Origin: an uncultured Bacteroidales bacterium
GTDB taxonomy: Bacteria; Bacteroidota; Bacteroidia; Bacteroidales; Paludibacteraceae
Length of the DNA stretch: 11,745 nucleotides
Assembly: GCA_937915765.1 (NCBI GenBank)
Contig: CALGHE010000047.1
Span: 1 to 11,745 of the forward strand
Direction: 5' to 3'
The position numbers and the translations under genes were made by a program. Under the pieces are notes generated by a model. The model was not told where the DNA came from, did no database searches, and was given only the letters and a program-made list of their open reading frames with translations. Shown in pieces: positions 1 through 5,477 of the stretch (its first letter is position 1; each line of letters opens with the position of its first letter).

Positions 1-27
1 GGCGAATGTTATTGTGGCGAATGCGAT

Positions 28-50
28 AGGGGCGAATGCGATTCGCCCCT
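28..50 (-). repeat. REP-like palindrome, copy 1
   Basis: Arms aggggcgaat (28-37) and attcgcccct (41-50) are perfect inverted repeats around a 3-base loop. Read on the minus strand it has the form GTAG, then GGGCGAAT, loop CGC, ATTCGCCC, which is the GTAG-plus-hairpin shape known for REP elements recognised by RAYT proteins. It is embedded in a direct repeat: bases 1-55 are repeated at 154-208. Confidence 0.85.
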
Positions 51-200
51 ACGGGAACATAATTCATTGGATTGTCATTGGGTTGGATTGTTTTAATTAA
101 TATTGCCTTCGTTAATTATTTGGGTTGAATTTGATTGCGATTAATGCGATTGTGGCGAATGTTATTGTGGCGAATGCGATAGGGGCGAATGCGATTCGCC
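49..200 (-). pseudogene. Decayed, internally deleted copy of the RAYT transposase 3' part
   Basis: This stretch lies just downstream of the intact transposase gene and repeats two separate parts of it. Bases 50-94 match the gene's C-terminal codons at 203-248, with about five substitutions and one indel. Bases 96-119 match the internal linker codons at 421-443, and 125-199 carries the same kind of 15-base repeats as 450-524. The roughly 170 bases between these parts in the intact gene are missing, with the join at a short T-rich similarity near base 94. In the tail copy the conserved tryptophan codon of the NNPTKW motif has become TGA, and the linker copy also runs into a stop, so no functional protein is possible. 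The window begins inside the downstream palindrome, so further remnants may lie to the left. Confidence 0.7.
125..199. repeat. 15-base tandem repeat, five units, downstream of RAYT
   Basis: Five consecutive degenerate 15-base units begin at 125, 140, 155, 170 and 185. The later ones share the core gcgaatgcgatt, which is also the arm and loop of the REP palindrome, and the last unit forms the core of the palindrome at 181-203. The same number and period of units occurs inside the transposase gene at 450-524, so this block is best read as the duplicated linker of that gene. Confidence 0.7.
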
Positions 201-203
201 CCT
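181..203 (-). repeat. REP-like palindrome, copy 2, at the 3' end of RAYT
   Basis: Arms aggggcgaat (181-190) and attcgcccct (194-203) pair perfectly around loop gcg. On the minus strand the sequence reads GTAG followed by the hairpin, and the TAG of that GTAG (204-202) is the stop codon of the transposase gene. The element is therefore physically joined to the gene's end. A matching element in the opposite orientation lies upstream of the gene at 834-855, the usual layout of a RAYT flanked by inverted REPs. Confidence 0.85.
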
Positions 204-807
204 ACGGGGAATATAATTTATCGGATTGCCATTTGGTTGGATTGTTTTCTATATAATTTGATATATGTCTGTATGATTCGTCTGTTCGTATTATATGTTC
301 ATAATAATTGCGTTGCCAAACGGTATATCCCAATTGTCGAGAAACAGCACCTTTGAAACCTCTAACAATGGCTCCAACCGTTTTGGATGGTGATTTCATC
401 CGTTGTGGCGAATCGTTTTTATTAATATTGCCTTCGTTAATTGTTTGTTGCGAATGCGATTTTAGCGAATGTGGTTGTGATGAATGCGATTGTGATGAAT
501 GCGATTGGGGCGAATCGCATTCGCCCCCACGGATTTCTATGATTGCATGAAAATGATTGGGCATAACAATATAATTATGCAAACGCACATCATCGTGGCG
601 GATATTGATGGTGTTCAACCATTCTTGTTCAACCAATTGTCCCATGTCATTTAATTGCATTTTGCCATCAACAACGTTGCCAAACATACATATTTTGTTA
701 ATAACGCATAGGGTTATGAAATACAAGCCCGACTGCGAATAGTCGTAACCTTTCAACCGTATGCTTCGCCTGTGATGAATATCCGGATTATATTTATATT
801 TCTTCAT
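202..807 (-). CDS. REP-associated tyrosine transposase (RAYT, IS200-like Y1 family)
   Basis: The 201-residue product belongs to the Y1 transposase family (IS200-like, RAYT branch). These are single-strand DNA nucleases that bind and cut REP hairpins and are usually domesticated single-copy genes. The N-terminus HHRRSIRLKGYDYS is typical of RAYTs. The HUH metal-binding motif is H85-F86-H87 within MPNHFHAII, and the catalytic tyrosine is Y168 or Y169 in WQRNYYEHIIR. The family's closing NYIENNPTKW motif is at 185-193. Between the HUH motif and the tyrosine, residues 94-137 form a low-complexity linker with pentapeptide repeats of the type SHSSQ; the DNA encoding it is REP-like. The start is ATG at 807-805, followed by MKKYKYNPDIHHRR, as expected for the family. 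The gene looks intact. Its target is probably the flanking GTAG-hairpins; activity is inferred. Confidence 0.9.
   Translation of the reverse strand: MKKYKYNPDIHHRRSIRLKGYDYSQSGLYFITLCVINKICMFGNVVDGKMQLNDMGQLVEQEWLNTINIRHDDVRLHNYIVMPNHFHAIIEIRGGECDSPQSHSSQSHSSQPHSLKSHSQQTINEGNINKNDSPQRMKSPSKTVGAIVRGFKGAVSRQLGYTVWQRNYYEHIIRTDESYRHISNYIENNPTKWQSDKLYSP
450..524. repeat. 15-base tandem repeat inside the RAYT coding region
   Basis: Five degenerate 15-base units start at 450, 465, 480, 495 and 510; the third and fourth are nearly identical. Because 15 is a multiple of three they are translated in frame on the minus strand as pentapeptides of the type SHSSQ (residues about 95-119). The last unit is the core of a REP-like palindrome. 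The repeats sit between the two halves of the catalytic domain, where variation in length is likely tolerated. Confidence 0.8.
507..527. repeat. REP-like palindrome within the RAYT gene
   Basis: Arms ggggcgaat (507-515) and attcgcccc (519-527) around loop cgc form the same palindrome as the flanking REPs. On the minus strand the adjacent tetranucleotide is GTGG instead of GTAG, so cleavage or binding may be weaker. It encodes residues 94-101 of the transposase. Confidence 0.8.
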
Positions 808-833
808 TGTCTATTTGTAGATTTAATCATCGT

Positions 834-917
834 AGGGGCGAATCGCATTCGCCCTGTTTTAATCACATCGCATTCGCCCTGTTTTAATCACAGTAGGATC
901 GAATCGCCTTCGCCCTA
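834..917 (+). repeat. REP-like cluster upstream of RAYT with 25-base tandem duplication
   Basis: A GTAG (832-835) leads into a hairpin with arms aggggcgaat (834-843) and attcgccct (847-855), oriented on the plus strand, opposite to the element at the gene's 3' end. A 25-base unit covering the right half of this hairpin plus gttttaatcac is repeated exactly at 842-866 and 867-891. A third, degenerate hairpin starting with another GTAG at 893-896 follows (gaatcgccttcgcc, 901-914). I see no gene between 808 and the tRNA terminator; the stretch holds only these repeats and AT-rich sequence. Confidence 0.75.
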
Positions 918-1019
918 TTTTTTTCATTGGGAAATGGATATATATATCGCCTTCCCCTGTTTTATATCCGCCCTCCTCATTCTATATATCGGATAAGACA
1001 TTGGAAATTAGGAGAATAA

Positions 1020-1046
1020 CAAAAAAAGAGTCACTTTCGTAACTCT
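1020..1046 (-). terminator. Rho-independent terminator of tRNA-Phe
   Basis: On the minus strand an 8-base-pair stem, AGAGTTAC with GTGACTCT (one G-U pair), closed by a GAAA loop, is followed by a run of seven T. It begins nine bases after the tRNA 3' end. Confidence 0.85.
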
Positions 1047-1054
1047 CTTTTCTG

Positions 1055-1127
1055 TGGTGCCACCAGGAATCGAACCGGGGACACAAGGATTTTCAGTCCT
1101 TTGCTCTACCAACTGAGCTATGGCACC
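1055..1127 (-). tRNA. tRNA-Phe (anticodon GAA)
   Basis: The 73-base minus-strand sequence folds as a cloverleaf. The acceptor arms are GGTGCCA and TGGCACC plus discriminator A, the D-arm contains GCTCAGTTGGTAGAGC, the anticodon stem is AAGGA/TCCTT with loop CTGAAAA, and the T-arm is CCCGG-TTCGATT-CCTGG. The anticodon GAA lies at 1094-1092. The terminal CCA is not encoded, since the gene is followed by CAG, so it must be added by CCA nucleotidyltransferase. The gene has its own promoter and terminator, so it is a single-gene unit. Confidence 0.97.
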
Positions 1128-1147
1128 ATCTTTTCTGTTTTGCGTTG

Positions 1148-1178
1148 CAAAGGTAAGGCTTTTTTTTGATTGCGCAAT
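1148..1178 (-). promoter_or_regulatory. Promoter of tRNA-Phe
   Basis: On the minus strand TACCTTTG (1155-1148) matches the Bacteroidota -7 consensus TAnnTTTG. A TTG at 1178-1176, 20 bases upstream, can serve as the -33 element. Transcription would start a few bases before the tRNA 5' end at 1127. Confidence 0.65.
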
Positions 1179-1311
1179 AGATTTTGACAAAAAATAATCG
1201 GAAAACCTTTATTTTTTTGGGAGGTTGGCATAAAATATGTGTTTTCTGGTCAAAAGGTTGGAATCTGTTGTATTTGCAAGAAATTAAAGAATAAATAAAA
1301 AAGGTTGAAAC

Positions 1312-1341
1312 ATTGCGGAGAATATCTTTTTAGTACTTTTG
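1312..1341 (+). promoter_or_regulatory. Promoter of the YgjP-like metallopeptidase gene
   Basis: TACTTTTG at 1334-1341 matches TAnnTTTG, with ATTG at 1312-1315 as a -33 element 18 bases upstream. It lies 28 bases before the ATG at 1370. The 242 bases between this gene and the tRNA contain these two divergent promoters and nothing else I can identify. Confidence 0.6.
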
Positions 1342-1369
1342 CATTTGTTGAATTTACAAAAAAGTCAAA

Positions 1370-2068
1370 ATGGAGATATATGAAGACAGTGTCGTAGGAA
1401 AGGTTACGCTGTCACATTCTGCAAAAGCAAAAAATATTGGGCTGAAGGTGAGACCCGACGGAGAGGTGGTGCTTGTTGTGCCGCACGGAATTTCTGTTGA
1501 CCGAGCCGTTGATTTTCTAAAGTCAAAGTATGACTGGGTGCTGAGCCATACCGTAAACCGTTCAAAAATCATTTACGATGAAACCACAAACTTTGAAACT
1601 CTTACATTCAAACTTTTTGTGAGACGTGGCGATGACGAAAATTGTCGTTTCTGCTTGGAGCGCGGCGAGCTATATGTGTACTATCCGCATAGTTGCGATG
1701 TGAGGTCGGACGATGTGCAGAGTCTCATAAAGTTGGGTATTGAAAAGGCTTTGAAAAGTGAAGCCAAGCGTATTTTGCCGACAAGGCTGGAGATGCTGAG
1801 CAAGATGTTTGGGTTTAAGTACGAGAGCGTGAAGATTCAGGGCAGCCATACAAGATGGGGCAGCTGTTCAGGCAGGAAGAACATCAATTTGTCATGTTAT
1901 CTGCTGATGCTGCCGATACAGCTTGTTGATTATGTGCTTCTTCATGAACTTTGCCATACGGTGGAGATGAACCATAGCGACAAATTTTGGAAGCTTATGG
2001 ATAATGTTACAGACGGCAGGGCGAAGAGCCTCCGGGCTGAGCTTAAAAACTACTCTGCGACCCTATGA
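1370..2068 (+). CDS. YgjP/M48-type zinc metallopeptidase
   Basis: The 232-residue product is a soluble protein with the YgjP-like (DUF45) metallopeptidase fold. The zinc-binding HExxH motif is H192-E193-L194-C195-H196, and H202 in NHSDKFW is the likely third ligand. The family motif SHTRWGSCS is at 159-167, just before the protease core. The N-terminal half (about 1-110) is the variable beta-rich part seen in these proteins. There is no signal peptide or membrane segment, so it should act in the cytoplasm; the physiological substrate of the family is unknown. The ATG at 1370 follows a good promoter and lacks a Shine-Dalgarno sequence, as is normal here. The gene stands alone between the tRNA and the purine gene, each with its own promoter. 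Confidence 0.85.
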   Translation: MEIYEDSVVGKVTLSHSAKAKNIGLKVRPDGEVVLVVPHGISVDRAVDFLKSKYDWVLSHTVNRSKIIYDETTNFETLTFKLFVRRGDDENCRFCLERGELYVYYPHSCDVRSDDVQSLIKLGIEKALKSEAKRILPTRLEMLSKMFGFKYESVKIQGSHTRWGSCSGRKNINLSCYLLMLPIQLVDYVLLHELCHTVEMNHSDKFWKLMDNVTDGRAKSLRAELKNYSATL

Positions 2069-2133
2069 AATAACGAATATCCGTGTGATTTTTAGACAAT
2101 TTGTGAAATATATAAAAAAACTGAGGGTAAAAC

Positions 2134-2165
2134 TTGTTAAACAATATAATTTTTTTATATTTTTG
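2134..2165 (+). promoter_or_regulatory. Promoter of the IMP cyclohydrolase gene
   Basis: TATTTTTG at 2158-2165 matches TAnnTTTG, with a TTG at 2134-2136, 21 bases upstream. The ATG follows 29 bases later, leaving no room for a purine riboswitch in the leader. Confidence 0.65.
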
Positions 2166-2194
2166 CACGTTTTAAAAAATAAAGCAAGATAAAA

Positions 2195-2800
2195 ATGGCT
2201 GGAACAAAAAAAATAAAAAATGCGTTGGTCTCTGTGTTTCACAAAGACAACTTGGATGAGATTATCAAAAAACTTCATTCTGAGGGAGTTAACTTCATAT
2301 CTACAGGCGGAACACAGTCTTTTATAGAAGGCTTGGGCATTCCGTGTCAGGCAGTTGAGTCGCTTACAGGCTACCCTTCAATCCTTGGCGGGCGAGTAAA
2401 GACTTTGCATCCGAAGATTTTCGGAGGCATCTTGGGCCGTCGTGAATTGGAAGGCGACCGTGAGCAGATGGCGAAGTACGAAATCCCTGAGATTGACCTT
2501 GTGATTGTTGACCTTTACCCTTTTGAAGCGACAGTTGCGTCTGGTGCGTCAGAACAGGATATTATAGAAAAGATTGATATAGGCGGAATCTCGCTTATCA
2601 GAGCGGCTGCCAAGAATTTCAAGGATGTTGTGATTGTGGCTTCGAAAGAGCAGTATCAGCCGTTGCTTGACCTGCTGAATGCGGACGGCGCGGAAACAAC
2701 TCTCGAAAAACGCAAATGGTTTGCGGAAAAGGCGTTCGGTGTCTCTTCTCATTACGACACAGCCATCAACGCGTATTTCAAAAAGTCGTTGGGCGAATAA
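2195..2800 (+). CDS. Standalone IMP cyclohydrolase (N-terminal half of PurH)
   Basis: The 201-residue protein matches the MGS-like IMP cyclohydrolase domain that forms the first ~200 residues of the usual ~510-residue bifunctional PurH. It closes the ring of FAICAR to give IMP, the last step of de novo purine synthesis. Visible motifs are STGGT (36-40), TGYPSILGGRVKTLHPKIFGG (58-78) and DLYPF (106-110), then KIDIGG (126-131) and RAAAKN (136-141). Residues K69, Y108, D128 and K140 correspond to the catalytic lysine, tyrosine, aspartate and lysine known in the vertebrate enzyme. The protein stops cleanly after the domain (SHYDTAINAYFKK), and the 96 bases before mreB cannot hold the missing AICAR transformylase domain. 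This looks like a genuine single-domain enzyme rather than a frameshifted purH. The formyltransferase must be encoded elsewhere. The name purH is commonly applied; purJ has been used for the separate domain. Confidence 0.88.
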   Translation: MAGTKKIKNALVSVFHKDNLDEIIKKLHSEGVNFISTGGTQSFIEGLGIPCQAVESLTGYPSILGGRVKTLHPKIFGGILGRRELEGDREQMAKYEIPEIDLVIVDLYPFEATVASGASEQDIIEKIDIGGISLIRAAAKNFKDVVIVASKEQYQPLLDLLNADGAETTLEKRKWFAEKAFGVSSHYDTAINAYFKKSLGE

Positions 2801-2896
2801 ATCAGGATGCCTCTGAGAAAAAGTCCGGAGGCGGTTAACTAACTTCTGCGGCTTGCGCTGTTTTGGTGTCTTTGCCGCGCACTTAAATTTTAAAGT
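2801..2896 (+). other. Possible structured leader between the IMP cyclohydrolase gene and mreB
   Basis: A 7-base-pair hairpin, gcctctg (2809-2815) with cggaggc (2826-2832), including one G-T pair, lies just after the purine gene. A second weaker pairing, gcggc (2848-2852) with gccgc (2874-2878), precedes mreB. Neither has a T tract. TGTCTTTG at 2867-2874 is one base off the -7 consensus and could be a weak mreB promoter, but I see no convincing -33. mreB may therefore be read both from upstream and from here. Confidence 0.3.
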
Positions 2897-3928
2897 ATGG
2901 GCTTATTTTCATTTACACGAGAAATAGCGATGGACTTGGGAACAGCCAACACTATCATCATTCATAATGATAAGATAGTTGTGGACGAACCGTCTGTCGT
3001 AGCTCTTGAACGCAAGACAGACAAACTGATTGCGATTGGAGAGAAAGCGCGTCAGATGCACGGGAAGACTCACGAAGACATCAGAACCGTGCGTCCGCTT
3101 CGCGATGGCGTGATTGCGGACTTTAGCGCTGCCGAAAAGATGATGAGAGGTATGATTGAAATGGCTGTCTCTAACAACAGCTGGTTCTCTTTGTTTCCTC
3201 CTGCGTTGAAGATGGTGGTTTGTATCCCTTCGGGAAGTACGGAAGTGGAAATCCGTGCGGTGCGAGACTCGGCTGAGCATGCCGGCGGCCGTGAGGTTTA
3301 CATGATTTTTGAACCTATGGCTGCTGCTATCGGTATCGGGCTGGACGTGGAGTCTGCCGAAGGTAACATGATTGTTGACATCGGCGGAGGTACGACCGAG
3401 ATTGCGGTTATCTCTCTCGGAGGAATTGTGTCCAACATGTCTATACGTGTGGCCGGCGACGACCTGACTGACGATGTTGTTGAGTTTATGGGACGACAGC
3501 ACAATATAAAGATAGGAGAGCGAACAGCAGAGCTTATTAAGATAAACGTAGGGTCTGCGCTCACTAATCTGGACAATCCGCCTGACGATTATGTCGTGCG
3601 CGGTCCGAACCGTATGACAGCGCTCCCTATGGAGGTGCCTGTGTCTTATCAGGAGATTGCGCATTGTATGGACAAGACTATTTCGAAGATTGAGGCTGCA
3701 GTGCTTCGCGCTTTGGAACAGACTCCGCCGGAGTTGTACTCTGACATAGTGAAGAATGGCATCTATCTGGCTGGTGGTGGCGCCTTGCTTCGTGGTCTGG
3801 ACAAACGTCTGACAAACAAGATTGGAATACCTTTCCTTATTGCAGATGACCCGCTGCATGCTGTTGCGCGTGGTACGGGAATTGCTTTGAAAAATACAGA
3901 CCGCTTCTCTTTCTTGAGAAGGTCTTAA
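2897..3928 (+). CDS. mreB: Rod shape-determining actin homologue MreB
   Basis: MreB is a bacterial actin whose membrane-bound filaments organise the elongasome that builds the lateral cell wall. The 343-residue length is normal. The ATPase signatures are in order: phosphate-1 DLGTANT (13-19), E139-P140 with the likely catalytic glutamate, phosphate-2 DIGGGTTEIAVIS (161-173) and the adenosine motif YLAGGGALLRG (290-300). The N-terminal MGLFSFTRE is the short amphipathic membrane anchor seen in many MreBs. The ATG at 2897 is the only start that includes this anchor. It is the first gene of the elongasome cluster but is separated from mreC by 206 bases with terminator-like hairpins. Confidence 0.97.
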   Translation: MGLFSFTREIAMDLGTANTIIIHNDKIVVDEPSVVALERKTDKLIAIGEKARQMHGKTHEDIRTVRPLRDGVIADFSAAEKMMRGMIEMAVSNNSWFSLFPPALKMVVCIPSGSTEVEIRAVRDSAEHAGGREVYMIFEPMAAAIGIGLDVESAEGNMIVDIGGGTTEIAVISLGGIVSNMSIRVAGDDLTDDVVEFMGRQHNIKIGERTAELIKINVGSALTNLDNPPDDYVVRGPNRMTALPMEVPVSYQEIAHCMDKTISKIEAAVLRALEQTPPELYSDIVKNGIYLAGGGALLRGLDKRLTNKIGIPFLIADDPLHAVARGTGIALKNTDRFSFLRRS

Positions 3929-3940
3929 GGAATGTGGAAC

Positions 3941-3976
3941 AAAAAGGGGCGCTCTTTTCTGGGCGTCTCCCTTTTT
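3941..3976 (+). terminator. Terminator downstream of mreB
   Basis: aaaaaggg (3941-3948) pairs with ccctttttt-type sequence (3969-3976), and gcgc with gcgt pair inside, giving a long hairpin whose 3' arm ends in five T. The flanking A and T tracts make it look bidirectional. It lies 13 bases after the mreB stop and would reduce read-through into mreC. Confidence 0.65.
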
Positions 3977-4063
3977 CCGGGTCTGCTTCTATAAAGTGAG
4001 CGAAGTGTTTGCCGTATCGCAAAGGAAGGCTGTGTCCGTGATTTATAGAGGTTGCCATAAGTG

Positions 4064-4093
4064 AAAACACGGTGTTGTCGCAGCGTGTTTTTG
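4064..4093 (+). terminator. Second terminator-like hairpin just before mreC
   Basis: AAAACACG (4064-4071) and CGTGTTTT (4084-4091) are a perfect 8-base inverted repeat around a 12-base loop, followed by T-rich TGTTGTTC. It has the shape of a rho-independent terminator only 42 bases upstream of the mreC ATG, so it could equally be a regulatory hairpin in the mreC leader. No clear TAnnTTTG promoter is visible between here and mreC; TGTTTTTG at 4086-4093 is one base off and overlaps the hairpin. Confidence 0.45.
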
Positions 4094-4134
4094 TTGTTCA
4101 AAAACGATTCTGAAGCTGGTTTTATTTAGCGCGC

Positions 4135-4977
4135 ATGAAGACATTAATTAAGTTTTTTCTTACTTTTAAAACATTGCTCGTTTTCTTGTTTCTTGAGTTG
4201 GTCTCTTTTTTGTTGATTGTGAATAATAATCAGTTCCAAAAAAGCCAGTTTCTGAGTTCAAGCAACGTGATTGTGGGTTCTATATACGAGGGCGCAAGTT
4301 CTGTCTTTGGATATTTCGGGCTTAAAGAGACTAATGGTGTTCTGGCTCAGGAAAATTCAAGGCTGAAGGAGGAACTTCTGAGTTGCAAGAGCGAGTTGGA
4401 GCGTATGAGGCGGGACTCTAATTTTGCAAACAGGGCGGGTGTGGCTGAGCGGAATTGCTACTCTTTTGTGTCGGCGAAGGTGATAAACGCCTCTGTCTAT
4501 AAGGAACGCAATTATATCACTCTGGACAAGGGCGCGGGTGACGGTATCCGTCAGGATATGGGCGTGATAGGCCCGAACGGCGTGGTCGGTATTGTGCGTT
4601 CCGTGTCAGACCATTTCTCTGAAGTGATTCCAGTTGTCTGCCTGTCTGACTTTAATGTCAGCGCCAGAATAAAGGGAAATAGCAACCTCGGAAGCGTGAG
4701 CTGGAGCGGAGGAGACTACCGTAAGGCCGACCTCTGGGAGATTCCGCAGTATGTGTCTTTGCAAGTGGGCGACACAGTGGAGACGAGCGGATACTCATCT
4801 ATCTTTCCGGAAGGGATTGTTATTGGCACTGTCAGCGACGTGAAGAGAAAGTCGGAGGACTATTTTTACGATATAGAGATTAATCTTTCTACGGATTTCT
4901 CTAATCTCACTTATGTGGATGTTATTAACTATCAGTTTGCCGAAGAGCAAAATAATTTAGAGGAGGCGGAAAAATGA
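4135..4977 (+). CDS. mreC: Rod shape-determining protein MreC
   Basis: MreC is a bitopic inner-membrane protein that links MreB to PBP2 and activates the PBP2-RodA pair in the periplasm. The 280 residues show a short cytoplasmic tail, one membrane segment (about 11-30), a coiled-coil stretch (about 68-96, LAQENSRLKEELLSCKSELE) and the two periplasmic beta-barrel subdomains. Conserved pieces are ITLDKGAGDGI (128-138), GVIGPNGVVGIV (143-154) and GDTVETSGYSSIFPEGIVIG (212-231). It starts at the ATG at 4135 and its TGA stop overlaps the mreD start by 4 bases (ATGA), implying translational coupling. The upstream leader contains two terminator-like hairpins, so it probably has its own promoter. Confidence 0.95.
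   Translation: MKTLIKFFLTFKTLLVFLFLELVSFLLIVNNNQFQKSQFLSSSNVIVGSIYEGASSVFGYFGLKETNGVLAQENSRLKEELLSCKSELERMRRDSNFANRAGVAERNCYSFVSAKVINASVYKERNYITLDKGAGDGIRQDMGVIGPNGVVGIVRSVSDHFSEVIPVVCLSDFNVSARIKGNSNLGSVSWSGGDYRKADLWEIPQYVSLQVGDTVETSGYSSIFPEGIVIGTVSDVKRKSEDYFYDIEINLSTDFSNLTYVDVINYQFAEEQNNLEEAEK
4961..4966 (+). promoter_or_regulatory. Shine-Dalgarno AGGAGG for mreD
   Basis: A full AGGAGG sits 7 bases before the mreD ATG at 4974, inside the end of mreC. This is notable because most starts in this window have no recognisable Shine-Dalgarno sequence. Confidence 0.55.
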
Positions 4978-5474
4978 CAGGTAGTGTTTTATCTTATGTG
5001 CTGAGGTTTGTGCTGTTTGTGCTTCTTCAGGTGCTTGTGCTGAACAGGGTGCTCTTCTTTGACTTTGTTAATCCGTATCTTTATGTGCTGTTTATAATAA
5101 CGCTGCCTACAATGATGGACCGCATTGCGCAGATGCTCGTGGCTTTCCTGCTTGGGCTTTGCGTTGACATATTTTCCGGCACAATCGGGCTGAACGCGTT
5201 TGCGTGCGTGCTGACGGCCTACATCAAGCCGTTCCAGAACAAAGCCTTCGGTCCGCAAGAGGAGTTCGGCATTGTGCCGTCTTTCACTACTTACGGGGTA
5301 GCGCAGTTTGTGCAGTATAGTTCTGTTCTTGTGCTGATTCATCATCTGGCTTTCTTTATCGTGGAGGCCGGCTCCTTTGAGCATTTCGGAACCGTACTTC
5401 TGAAGACGATATGCAGCGCTGTTTTCACCATGTTGCTTATCATTAGTGTTGAATATTTCAAAAGCAGAAAGTAG
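4974..5474 (+). CDS. mreD: Rod shape-determining membrane protein MreD
   Basis: The 166-residue protein is almost entirely hydrophobic, with about five membrane segments (roughly 5-29, 34-46, 51-68, 104-131 and 140-161). The family motif GLCVDIFSGTIGLNAFA is at 61-77. MreD is a small inner-membrane partner of MreC and is required for rod shape. It starts at an ATG that overlaps the mreC stop and ends 3 bases before mrdA, so it is embedded in one transcription unit. Sequence conservation is low in this family, so the assignment rests on motif, size, topology and position together. Confidence 0.92.
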   Translation: MTGSVLSYVLRFVLFVLLQVLVLNRVLFFDFVNPYLYVLFIITLPTMMDRIAQMLVAFLLGLCVDIFSGTIGLNAFACVLTAYIKPFQNKAFGPQEEFGIVPSFTTYGVAQFVQYSSVLVLIHHLAFFIVEAGSFEHFGTVLLKTICSAVFTMLLIISVEYFKSRK

Positions 5475-5477
5475 GAG

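Noticed and set aside
1..203. Possible CRISPR array from the regularly spaced gcgaatgcgat repeats
   Set aside because: The units are contiguous 15-base degenerate repeats with no unique spacers, and no cas genes are in the window.
308..550. Plus-strand reading frame with repeated Cys-Asp-Glu residues (looks like a metal-binding protein)
   Set aside because: It is the antisense of the RAYT linker; the Cys/Asp/Glu periodicity is just the 15-base REP-like repeat read backwards, with no promoter or start context.
1..1007. A novel multi-gene defence or mobile system around the RAYT
   Set aside because: Only one protein-coding gene is present; the rest is REP-like repeats and a decayed copy, which known RAYT/REP biology explains.
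2801..2896. Remnant of the PurH AICAR transformylase domain
   Set aside because: The stretch is under 100 bases and shows no recognisable transformylase motif in any frame I could read.
2909..3859. 316-residue antisense open frame across mreB
   Set aside because: It is a shadow of a highly conserved gene; its translation is rich in Arg/His/Ser without recognisable domains, a typical result of codon bias on the other strand.
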